From Prostheceraeus crozeri (Eukaryota; Platyhelminthes; Polycladida; Euryleptidae): DNA of 64,000 bases. Each line of letters begins with the position of its first letter. Within the stretch, counting starts at the first letter, position 1. The DNA is taken from NCBI GenBank assembly GCA_907163375.1, contig CAJQUW010000498.1, positions 62,001 through 126,000 on the forward strand, given 5' to 3'. A model generated the notes under the pieces. It ran no database searches. It was not told the DNA's origin and worked only from the letters and a program-made list of their open reading frames with translations. Below, in pieces: positions 46,071-55,734 of this stretch. The translations under genes and the position numbers were made by a program.

Positions 46071-48045
46071 ATTATTTATTATTGAATATCTACTTGGATT
46101 GCAGCGGACATATATTTCTTGAAGCAAAAACGACGATGCTTATTGATATTTTTCATTTTGATTTTATTGTTTCAATTGATTCCCACACTTACCAGAACAG
46201 AGAAGCGAAGTGGCCATGGTCAATAAATAACTTTTAAATGTATAATATTAAAAAGGAGAATGAACTTTTATATTAAAAAAATATTGTTATGTAGATGGAC
46301 ATCCTCGTGATTAGTGCTCCACAGTCCCTTCAAGTTAAATTTACAACAGTTAAAAATTTTTGCTTCATCGCAAGATGCGTCATCAGGCTCTGAGTAGCAA
46401 CTGTGTAGTGTGATGCATTGTTACTAGAACAATGTAATAACACGGGGTGTTTTTTTAAATTCTTCTCTTCACAATTCCCAACATGACAATGTATTTAGAT
46501 ACACGTTCTCGTATCTTTGCTGCATTACCTCATGAGTTAAAATTGAACTTTCATTTACTAACGAATCTGCTGCTCACTAGCGAATCTTGAGTACTTTCGC
46601 ATTCGATTTACTTTTAGCTTCCTTTAATCCATCCTGGACTATTCGATGACATTACTTGCTATCTTTCAGATCAACTGGATACATCATCCTTTCATTGTCA
46701 ATGCAGCTGATAAGCACAACCTGAATTTACCGACGCATCATCCGTCGTCCGGGCAAAGAAAACGCAGTTTCAACTTTTTCTCAGGCGTATCAAATTCTTT
46801 CTATTTTCTCTGAGATTCTTATTTCTGAGAGTTCTAGAAGGACCGAGGGAAGGAAGAGTGAGAAGGAGACATACAGGAAAGTAGTTTGAGGAGTTAGGAT
46901 TCCGGGCCTTTTTCTGCAAGTTTCCCTTAAGGATTTCATGCGTGAAATTCTTGTAATTTCAACTTGAAAAGTTCATTCATGAGACAGTCGTTGTAAATGT
47001 CTTATAAGGTCAAAGAAGAGTAGAAATCCTCTTATCAATCTTCCTTTTCCCTGAGATGAAGTGAATTCCTCACATTGTCATATGTTTTCGTAAAGTTTTA
47101 AGAGACGACGAAACTAATAATATGATCAAACAAGAATTTATGTACTGTTTTATGGATCTCGACCTCACCTGAATCCTGCAATCCGTTGAAAAACCCGAGT
47201 CTAACATCTCATCAATAATGGATATGTGTAAACATCCAGGTGACTAATGTGCTACTCAAGCTTATAGTTTCACTTATGGAAAGTAGGTAGTTTGTTGATG
47301 GATAATTCTTCAAATAGAGACATTACCATTTATGAGAAGAATCAGCTTTGGAACTTTCAGTAGATGAAGTTTTTTAAGGAGTTGAATTTTGAATCTATAA
47401 TTTCATCGAGGTCAAGGTCAGGATCATAGAGTAGGTATATTAGGCAGAGTAGCAACTCAACATTCATTAAATCCGTGATGTGTATACAGTTTCGATTTCA
47501 TTAAATGAACGTGAGTCGAGACCCAGTGCTAGCTGTGAGATATGCAAATATTCACACATTTGGAGAAATGTACACGAATTTGGCTGATCATGATAGCAAG
47601 ACAGAATAAAGGATAGTATTCCACAAATCCTCCAGGTAATGACAACTTGGAGAGGCAATATAGTTTGCTAAATTAACAATTCGATAGCTTCTATTACTTT
47701 AATGCTCAGCCTCATTAATAAGAGTATTTTCGTAAGCATGAACATGTCAAAAAATTACCTGCAACTGAAAGAGCAAAAAATCATAATCAAACACAATCAT
47801 CATAGTTATCTTTAATAGATGTAAATGGGTCCACATTATTATTCAGATTCAGGAAATGACGCATCGTGAATCATGAAATTATACCACTGAAAATTGAATT
47901 AAAAACATGACATCTCAGTCAAGAGGCTCTCATTTGATCTCAACTTTTCCTTGAAGACTTGTAGGGACTTGCTATATAATGCAGTCCATGAAATAGCCCA
48001 GACCATTAACTTGATTTTCGCTTAAGTAAGATGCTAGTTATCAAA
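46071..48045. other. Intergenic, no supported feature
   Basis: AT-rich. A GAGGTCAAGGTCAGG word at 47408-47422 resembles the minisatellite at 61.7 kb. No gene is supported. Confidence 0.5.
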
Positions 48046-48308
48046 TAGAGAGAGAGAGAGAGAGAGAGTAATGTTTATATTCAAAAAAATGAAAATCATA
48101 CAAAGACATAAGTAAATACACGTCAATCAAATTTTTACACGTTACTAAAACAGAATGAATGAAAGTTATGACGTTGCACAGAGTACGCCGTAAGAGCATT
48201 TAAGTCATGATTGATGAAGTCACATAGTTTCACAGTTCCACACAAATGCAAAGACAGGACTACATAAGTTACAAAAAAAAAATTATCAGATATACATGTA
48301 GCTGATCT

Positions 48309-50930
48309 TCAATCTATAAATGTATTGCTTTCAATGATGGAAACAGCAGGAAAAAAGGAGTTCCTCCTTCGAGTAGTTCGACAAAAAGGTTGCACAAATC
48401 TACCAGATCGGGGGATTCTCTCAGGACACATAGAGTGCAAGGGATGATCGTTGTTGGAGACTATCTTATGTAGAAGCTTCAAAGATGCTTGTATACGCCT
48501 TCCTTCCAGGTCATCAAAAATGTCACATTCACAATCGGAACCACATACAATACGATGAGCTCTACGTTGGAGTCGATCAAGAGCATTCTTGTCACCAGTT
48601 GACATCCCGATCAATAGGGGAGAGCAATATTCTATCACAGATAGTATTAGTCCTTTATAAACAGAAGCCAGGTGTGAAGAGTTCAGAAATGGACGGAGAA
48701 CACGGAGAGCGTACAATCGACGTGACGCGGTTCTGATTACAAAATCAACATGGTTGTGCCACTTCAAATCAGAGGATAAGACAACTCCCAGGATTTTAAG
48801 GCTATCAACTGATGAGATATCAGGAATTACAGGACGGGGGCATGTAGTCATCTTTGGAAACCATAAAAGTTTGCTTTTCCGCATGTTGATTTTCAACCCA
48901 GCTGACATGGACCAATTCATCAAGTGAGTATGCTCTTCTTTGTAAGATGAGATTGATTCGGCATGAATAGGGATAATCACCGTGCAATCGTCGACGTACT
49001 TGATTATAACGCTGTTCGCGAACTTTGGGAGCAAACTTCCGACAACAGCATTAAACAGATAAGGCCCGAAGACTGAACCCTGAGGTATACCAGAAATAAC
49101 AGGTTGTTCTGAACTTACACACTGATTGAGCTTGACTGATTGAAAACGACATGTCAGATAGTCACGGACCCAAAGACAGAAACCAGAAGGGAAACCATTA
49201 GAGATCAGCGTTTTGAGGATAATATCGTGACCAAGAGTATCGAATGCCTTACTGAAATCGTAGGCCAGTGCGACAACACCCATCGTCTCTTTCTTGTCCA
49301 AGGTTGCTGTTATGATATCGTGCATACATATAAGTGCAGATGTGGTCGATGAGGACTTCATACCTCCAAACTGATAAGGCCCAAAACTATTCCGGAAGAG
49401 CGGTAAAACACCAGAGTTGAGAATCAACCTTTCGCAAACCTTTGCGGGAACAGGGAGAAGGGAAATAGGGCGTAATTCTTCAATCGATGGCGGGCTAGAT
49501 TTTGGGACAGGCACTACACGACTGTGTTTCCATGACTGTGGAAATTTCCTCGACATTATAGATGTCTTAATAATGTTAGTGAGAGGCTCAGCCAATATAT
49601 GAGCTGCTTCCTTATATAGCACAGTAGGTACACCATCCAAACCGGGGGCCTTATTCGATTTAAGCGAGTGTAGAGACTTGTAAACATCATCAGTACATAC
49701 GGATGGGGACCAATCGTACTTATCTTGTAGGCATATAGAGTCACAATTTGGGCGAATGCTTTGAGAAGATATGAAGAGGGAGTTAATGTCTTCAGCTGCT
49801 TGGACTGGGTTAGGGAATTGAGAAATCAGTGAGTCGATGCATGAGCTTTTGGAATATTTTGTACCTCTGATTTCATTCACAATATTCCACATATCTTTCG
49901 GACATTGACTAGCCCTGTTTGCCCATCTGAGTTTTCCGACGAATAATAGCCGCTTAACTTTTAGGCTCAGGTGTTTGTAGACTGAATAATTACCACAACG
50001 ATATGCACGCCATCGCTCGTTGATCAGCACTTTGATAAGCGGACTCACATAAGGTTTATCATTTGGAGACATGGCCACTGTAGTCATAGGTATTGTTTGA
50101 TCGAAACAGAACTTCACAGCATCATTGAAAATAAAGCACTTTTCATCAATTGTCAAATTACTGTCATATAGTAGAGTAAAGTCAATATACTCGAGTGTAC
50201 TAATAAAGGCTTGTATGTTTGACTCACGTAAATCACACACAGTTCGCATGGTCTTGCTTTGAGTTGACGAATGCTTGTTAGGAGTACACAAAATAGTTTT
50301 GTGGTCGGATGAAGAAATCGGGGGACCAACATCAACATTACAAAGGTTCTCCAAAGGTGAAGACACAAAAACATGGTCAAGGATTGCATCACCCCTGGTG
50401 GGAGACTTAATTAAGTCTATTAAGTCAAATGCATGCAATACATAAGACACATCCAAACGGTTAAAGTCACCGGTCAAAATAATGTCGGAGTCTGGATGAG
50501 AGGTAAGGAAACTGTCCAAGTTATTAGAAATGAAAGAAACCACTTCCGATGGATATTTTATGGATGATGAGGGTGGGATATAAATACAAACGAATATCAT
50601 GTTGAGGCGGGGAAGAGTTAACCACACTCTATTTGTACCGTATGAAGGACCATCAGGATAGAAACGCACCGGATTAAGTGAAAAGTTCGTCCACACTGCG
50701 ACTCCTCCACCAACTCGACCATCATCACGATCATCTCTAAATGCAAAATTGTTATTCACGTTCACTAGGATATCAGGAATGACGTCACTGAACCAGGACT
50801 CGGTTGCAGCAAAAATCTGCAATGCTTTTGAAGAGATAAACGATCGAATGAAATCCATCTTTGATATCGCATGGTTGACATTAGTGGATGCGGACAATGG
50901 GATTTTCTGCTCGCTACTCGATAAAATCAC
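48309..50930 (-). CDS. LINE ORF2: APE endonuclease and reverse transcriptase
   Basis: 873 codons. Residues about 40-225 form an APE-type endonuclease: Glu in ATESWFSD, TGDFNR near residue 154, and SSSDHKT near 207 are the metal and catalytic positions that nick the target. Residues about 440-700 form the reverse transcriptase: ELRPISLLPVPAKVCERLI, YDFSKAFD with a catalytic Asp, GIPQGSVFGP, and the active-site box YVDD near 644 (YADD is more usual). The C-terminal region has EYCSP and LQRRAHRI. The frame is open from a TAA at 50943-50945, and its first ATG is residue 25 (50858). The region overlaps the end of ORF1, so translation probably depends on re-initiation or a non-AUG start such as GTG 50930. 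Confidence 0.92.
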   Translation of the reverse strand: MILSSSEQKIPLSASTNVNHAISKMDFIRSFISSKALQIFAATESWFSDVIPDILVNVNNNFAFRDDRDDGRVGGGVAVWTNFSLNPVRFYPDGPSYGTNRVWLTLPRLNMIFVCIYIPPSSSIKYPSEVVSFISNNLDSFLTSHPDSDIILTGDFNRLDVSYVLHAFDLIDLIKSPTRGDAILDHVFVSSPLENLCNVDVGPPISSSDHKTILCTPNKHSSTQSKTMRTVCDLRESNIQAFISTLEYIDFTLLYDSNLTIDEKCFIFNDAVKFCFDQTIPMTTVAMSPNDKPYVSPLIKVLINERWRAYRCGNYSVYKHLSLKVKRLLFVGKLRWANRASQCPKDMWNIVNEIRGTKYSKSSCIDSLISQFPNPVQAAEDINSLFISSQSIRPNCDSICLQDKYDWSPSVCTDDVYKSLHSLKSNKAPGLDGVPTVLYKEAAHILAEPLTNIIKTSIMSRKFPQSWKHSRVVPVPKSSPPSIEELRPISLLPVPAKVCERLILNSGVLPLFRNSFGPYQFGGMKSSSTTSALICMHDIITATLDKKETMGVVALAYDFSKAFDTLGHDIILKTLISNGFPSGFCLWVRDYLTCRFQSVKLNQCVSSEQPVISGIPQGSVFGPYLFNAVVGSLLPKFANSVIIKYVDDCTVIIPIHAESISSYKEEHTHLMNWSMSAGLKINMRKSKLLWFPKMTTCPRPVIPDISSVDSLKILGVVLSSDLKWHNHVDFVIRTASRRLYALRVLRPFLNSSHLASVYKGLILSVIEYCSPLLIGMSTGDKNALDRLQRRAHRIVCGSDCECDIFDDLEGRRIQASLKLLHKIVSNNDHPLHSMCPERIPRSGRFVQPFCRTTRRRNSFFPAVSIIESNTFID

Positions 50931-51649
50931 AGGCGAAAATGCTTAATGTCATCAGAGCGTTGGATTCTACCTTTGAAAATTACGACATCTTCACCTTTAC
51001 TTCGGCGTTCATTCAATTCAGCCCTTAAATGTTTCTCCACTTGCTGTTGATGTGGAGTAAGGTCTTTCTTGATATAAACTCCACGTCGGGGAGTGTTCTT
51101 CAATTTTTTCGAATTCTGTAATATTCGACGCTTCGTCTCCATATCAGTGATTTTCACTTTTAGAAGGCGAGATCTACCAGTTTGAATTCTTCCCATTCGA
51201 ATACATTTTGACCATTTAACATCATCTACAGAGATGGAATTAAAAATTTCCTTCAACTCTTTTTCATCATATTCTCTTCTTTCCTCTATCGATCCCTCAC
51301 TTTTCTCCTCCAAACCGAAAACAACAACATTGTAAGCACGGTTTTGCCTCTCTTCCAATTCATTCATGAGATGTTCTCGCCATTGACCTGAAGACAGACC
51401 CTCCTTTATCTCATCAATCTCCTTTCTGTGCTGAGTCTGTACATTTAACATCGAAGAGAAACTGTTTTCAAGTTTATCGATGCGAGACATAAGTGTTGAA
51501 ACCTTAGTGTTCAGTTCATCCACTTTACTTGCAATTTCTGTTTTGTGCTCATCTAGAAGTGTTTTGATTACTTCAAGCGTAGCGTCATTAACAACAGAGC
51601 TAGAACGCGTAGTTCTTGTAGATTTGGTATTCTGGTTATCTGAACTCAT
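50927..51649 (-). CDS. LINE ORF1: RNA-binding protein with coiled coil and RRM-like fold
   Basis: 240 residues from ATG 51649 to TGA 50929-50927. After a Ser/Thr/Arg-rich start (residues 1-20), residues about 25-95 show a coiled-coil heptad pattern (LLDEHKTEIASKVDELNTK) likely to trimerise. From about 100, ERQNRAYNVVVFGLEE is the first strand of an RRM-like domain, and CIRMGRIQTGRSRLLKVKI its later part. The C-terminal domain has RRGVYIKKDLTPHQQQ, as in L1-type ORF1 proteins. Such proteins coat the element RNA and assist reverse transcription. The stop overlaps the open region of ORF2. Confidence 0.85.
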   Translation of the reverse strand: MSSDNQNTKSTRTTRSSSVVNDATLEVIKTLLDEHKTEIASKVDELNTKVSTLMSRIDKLENSFSSMLNVQTQHRKEIDEIKEGLSSGQWREHLMNELEERQNRAYNVVVFGLEEKSEGSIEERREYDEKELKEIFNSISVDDVKWSKCIRMGRIQTGRSRLLKVKITDMETKRRILQNSKKLKNTPRRGVYIKKDLTPHQQQVEKHLRAELNERRSKGEDVVIFKGRIQRSDDIKHFRL

Positions 51650-51671
51650 TTGGACAAACTAATGAACCCAC

Positions 51672-51737
51672 TGTAGCCCAGAACACGGTACCTTTGAGAC
51701 ACAAAGCCCGCTGCTTAAACCACTACACCACGACAGC
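51672..51737 (-). promoter_or_regulatory. tRNA-like pol III promoter stretch upstream of LINE ORF1
   Basis: On the minus strand, TGGTGTAGTGG (51730-51720) matches box A and is followed by TTTAAGCAGCGGGC. At tRNA-like spacing, GGTACCGTGTTCTGGGC (51692-51676) is a degenerate box B. It ends 23 bases before the ORF1 ATG. It could be the LINE's own promoter, or the head of a SINE into which the LINE was inserted. Confidence 0.5.
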
Positions 51738-51829
51738 TAACGAGAGATCGCGAACAATCAAAGGAAAATCAGTCATCCACACAACTACCACACGACGAAG
51801 AATCGATACTCGATCGATAATTGCAAAAT

Positions 51830-52362
51830 ATTCGTGTAGGACTTGGTTCCAAACTGCCAGAAATAACAGCTGATCTGAACTTGCAGATCGTTCCAACCAC
51901 AGAATTAGACCGGTCGTCTCTTCTTCTGTTTGACTAGAAGGGAAGCATTGGAACATGTAACGTTAATGAAATGGCACAATCTGCTGACTAAATACCATAG
52001 CAATCGAACAATGAGCAGCCAGTTCAACATTAAACACGCCAAATTGTGCAAAGTTTCAGTGACTGTTATCAACCAGATCACACAGCCAAGAGACACAGAC
52101 GATGTCAAGTTCTACAGAGAAGTTTGTGAACGTTTTTTCATGCGCCTGCTAACTTTTTTTAAAATGATCGAAGGGCCCAACATTATCGAGAAAACTTCTG
52201 CGCAATGATCTGAATTCTTCGAATCTGAAAGAACTGTGGGGATCGGAGCATTTTGAAGGAATTCAGAGCAATCCGCAAGCGACGCACGACTATTTTTCCT
52301 ATCTCTGTAAGGTATTAAAAATTTCTTTTTGCCCACTTATTAAGTTCTTCCATGTGCCATCC
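51830..52362 (+). pseudogene. Remnant of an unidentified repeat protein, copy 2
   Basis: + strand reading gives LPEITADLNLQIVPTTEL near 51855, then the open frame 51930-52208 (TRREALEHVTLMKWHNLLTK, SSQFNIKHAKLCKVSVTVIN, FYREVCERFFMRLL, KMIEGPNIIEK). After a one-base shift, NDLNSSNLKELWGSEHFEGI, THDYFSYLCKVLK and a stop follow. A second, more decayed copy is at 11319-11756. The text is protein-like in the + frame, but I recognise no family. It directly follows the 5' end of the LINE. Confidence 0.6.
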
Positions 52363-52762
52363 GTTTGAATCAGTTTGCACTTCTAGCAAAGTGATACGAT
52401 TAAACAATCTAATTCTGTGGTTCCAACTGACAAAACCAGTTGTCCACAGCAAGCAACAATCAAAATATCAGGCCAGCACCGGACGAGAAGATCACGTGGG
52501 CAGTGACGTCGAATCAGACGACGAAAAGGAACACTGAACGACCTTGAAATCCAACAGGGCACAAATGATGGGATATCTCCAAAAATATGCACCAAAAAGT
52601 CCCCAAAGATTCAAACAGCGAAGAATATGCAGAAATATGATGATCTCCAAAACAAACTCGCCGAAAAACGATGAAATACTTGCAAGAATCACACAAAGAC
52701 TGAAAATCACAGCCACGACTCTGAGAGCGCACAACCTCCGTCAAACGCGACAATGATATTCA

Positions 52763-53455
52763 TTTCCTTTGATATCCAACTTGTTTCATACTACTAATAA
52801 AATGGCTTCATGTCGGTAGTATCTAAATTTGAAAAAATTAAGCTTTTAAAAACTGCTCAAATAACTTTTTGGACCACAGAAACGTAATCTCCGTAAAAAA
52901 ATGAATATTTTCATAAGAAATGTTCACTGTACACAGACACTTTTTTGAGTCGACACTGTGCCTCTATGGTCAGGGTCTTTTTAATCTAGGTCGTGTGGGG
53001 TATATATAAAATGACGCTGTTTGAAATGACATTTTAATCTAAGATGATGGTGTTTCATGTTTTTCTATTTATCGAAAAAGGGTGCTTTTTCTGACATGCC
53101 CTCTGAAATCTGAAATATTACTTAAACGCGAGTGAATAACCACCTGAGCGAGTATTATGTCGGAAATACCAAAGTGTCTTTAATTTGTTAAAAGCTTATT
53201 ATCGAATCAAAGATGTTTCGATCGTAGAGTAGTATATGTAGGTAGAGTGTCGACTCAAAAAAGTATCTGTATACAGTGAAAATTTTTATATGGAAAGATT
53301 CAGTTTTTTGCCGAGATGACGTTCCTGCGGTCCAAAAAATTATCTGAGCAGTTTTGAAAAAGCTAAACTTTTGCCAATTTGCATACTACCGACACAGAAA
53401 CCCCTTTATAAGTAGTATGAAACACAGAAACAAGTTGGATATCAAAAGGAATAAA
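52763..53455. mobile_element. Fold-back (MITE-like) element, about 690 bp with 195-bp inverted arms
   Basis: The arms 52763-52957 and 53246-53455 are inverted copies. Matching blocks include TTTGATATCCAACTTGTTTC, CATACTACT.ATAAA, GTCGGTAGTAT, ACTGCTCA.ATAA.TTTTTGG and CACTTTTTTGAGTCGACACT. The right arm has a short insertion (TGTGTTTC). The 288-bp centre has no coding sequence. There is no recognisable superfamily signature and no clear target duplication. Confidence 0.85.
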
Positions 53456-54618
53456 TATTTGCTAATAAGAATTCTAACTAAGCGGAAATGAAGCCGATTG
53501 TCAAGGATATTTCATGATCCGTCTTATAATGGAAGTCTTCATGAAAACGTCGAGATTTTATTGTGCTTTCATGGCCGAAATTAATTGTTTTTTTAATTAT
53601 ATTTTCATCGTCATGCATTTATGATTCACTAAATTCATGTTTCACTTCATGAATCTGAATGGTAATGTGGACCCATTTACATTTTTCAAAGTTAATTGAA
53701 ATCATTGTCTCTGATTCTGTTATTTTGCTCTACCAGTGGCAGGTTGCGTATGATATGATCACGCTTAAGAAGATTCTCTTGAGGTTCAGCATGAAAGCAA
53801 TAGCAGGTCATCGAGTTGCCAATTTATCAAACATTACCTCTCTAAGGCTGTCATGACACGGACGATCTGTAAAATACCATCATTCATTCTGCATTGCTAT
53901 CATGATCATTCAATTCCGTGGTAATTTCTTCAAAACTGCATCAATGTGCTTATCTCACATTTGGAAACAATTACCAACTATATCCCCTCGAGTTCATTAA
54001 ATAAAATCGATAGTGTATACACATTGGGGATTTAATAAATGCGGAGTTGCCACTCTACCTAATATACTTACCCTATGGTTTCGATGTTTCTGACAAATTA
54101 AAACTTCACTATACGAACAAATGGGTGTAGTTGCTTGGCTCGCCGCGTCACTTTGATTGACAGCACTTCAGTATGCTGCTTATCCTGCATTCACCAGTCG
54201 AGCAATGCGACATTGCACAAGCACATACATTGCCACCCATAAAAAATAAAAAATAGAGTGACCCTATAATGAGCAATAGCTTCATTGTAATTTTAGCCCA
54301 GACTGGCATCATCAGCGTTCTCTTCCTAGGGGGGATGGTTAGTTCGCCCATAATTATCAGGCTCATTATCATATGCAAGTGAGATACAACATGTGAATTC
54401 CCCTTACAAAATACTCATGTTTCAGAATAGTTGAGTTGGATTTACGGTTATCAAACGAAAGGCAGCTGAGCTGACACACTTCAAGTATTAGCAGAGATAA
54501 TACGGCAACCGGAAGATCGAAGTCTGTCTAATTGTTCTTGCTCTTACAATTTCTAAGAAAAAAGTGAGCTTAATCACATAATTCATAAATTCTATTATCT
54601 CTCATAAGTTAGTCTGAG

Positions 54619-55090
54619 AGCAAGGTTGGGCAAAAACTTGGGGTCAAAACCCAAAACCCAAGCCCAAGTTTAAATAAATGAATGAAATTAAGCAAACGAA
54701 GTGCATCCTTTGTATTTTGTGCTGACATAAAGATTCTTCTATAGGCCAAAATCTATAGGAATATATAAAAATTCAATATGCACAAATGCAACAAAATACA
54801 TGTAAGCTTACAGTATGTACAATATGTATGAACTTTCAATGCGCGGTATTATCAAGCCCAGAATGAAAAAGCTAATAATCACAGGTATTTCATTTTTGAA
54901 ATATTCTGTGAATTGAGTGGAAATTTGATAAAATATCAGTATTTAATGCATTTATCCTGCAGCTCTCCTATGATTCAAATCAAAATATTAATTTTTGTAG
55001 CTTGATCTGCATATATTCAGCATTAATAGAAAACCCAAGTTTTGTGTCACTTACCCAAGGTCGACCCAAAACCCAAGGTTCAACCTTGCT
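54619..55090. mobile_element. Non-autonomous inverted-repeat element, 472 bp, AACCCAA iterons
   Basis: The ends AGCAAGGTTG (54619-54628) and CAACCTTGCT (55081-55090) are exact inverse complements. Next to each end are iterated AAACCCAAG words (CAAAACCCAAAACCCAAGCC on the left; CCCAAAACCCAAGG on the right). The interior is AT-rich and non-coding. The form resembles the hAT-type element at 25621, but no 8-bp duplication is evident. Confidence 0.65.
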
Positions 55091-55493
55091 GACAGTATTT
55101 GCCCATCGATTTTAGAAAAACACGCTCTATATTTGTATATAAATGATTAATTATGCCAATAAGGATCTGGCAGTTCCTTTCATTAACATGTTTTATCTTT
55201 ATGTCGACATAAATAGAAAGTTTGGAGTTATGGTAATATGATCAAGTGTATATCACATTCAAATTCTTTAATGCATGAAATGTTGATAATGGTGGTCTTC
55301 CGCAACCCGACACACATAAAAATGGTGGATCAGTGTTTTAAGTCACAGACAATCAATTTGGTAGTTAATTTTGACGAACAAGTGATTTGTCAAATATTTT
55401 TTCATAAATGATTTTCTGTTTGCCTTACATTATAGTAGCTGTATCACTGACGGTTTTTGACGGAGGTGGCTCATAGCAGGTTGAATGAAGGAA

Positions 55494-55734
55494 GAAAATA
55501 ATGAACTCTCTGTGTTTTATCCGTAAAAGTTTATATTGTTCAAAGATATGTGCAGAGACAGACGATGCGCGACACAGTCGCAGCCTCTGTCTGATAAAAA
55601 TCAAACAGAATGTGCCACGTTTTGCTCGATTTGACTCTGAGCCTGCGACTCTGTCGCAAATCGTCTGTCTCTCTGCACACATCTTTGAACAATGAAAGTT
55701 CTAACGGATACATCACAAGGAGTGCATTATTTTT
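55494..55734. mobile_element. Hairpin (fold-back) element, 241 bp
   Basis: Arms of about 100 bp: AAAATAATG..CT, ATCCGT, TTGTTCAAAGAT.TGTGCAGAG and GACAGACGAT on the left recur as inverse complements on the right up to 55734, around a loop of about 40 bases. The open frames on both strands here are products of the inverted repeat. Confidence 0.85.

Larger units (their letters stand above)
48046..51737 (-). mobile_element. Near full-length two-ORF LINE (CR1/jockey-like group)
   Basis: ORF1 (51649-50927) and ORF2 (50930-48309) are intact and in the usual order. A 3' UTR of about 260 bp ends in AATATAAACATTAC followed by a (CT)n tract at 48047-48068, the likely 3' tail. Upstream of ORF1 is a tRNA-like stretch (51672-51737) that could be a pol III-type promoter or a SINE at the insertion site. 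I found no target-site duplication, and the 5' end is not certain. As both ORFs lack stops, this is one of the youngest elements in the window. Confidence 0.85.
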
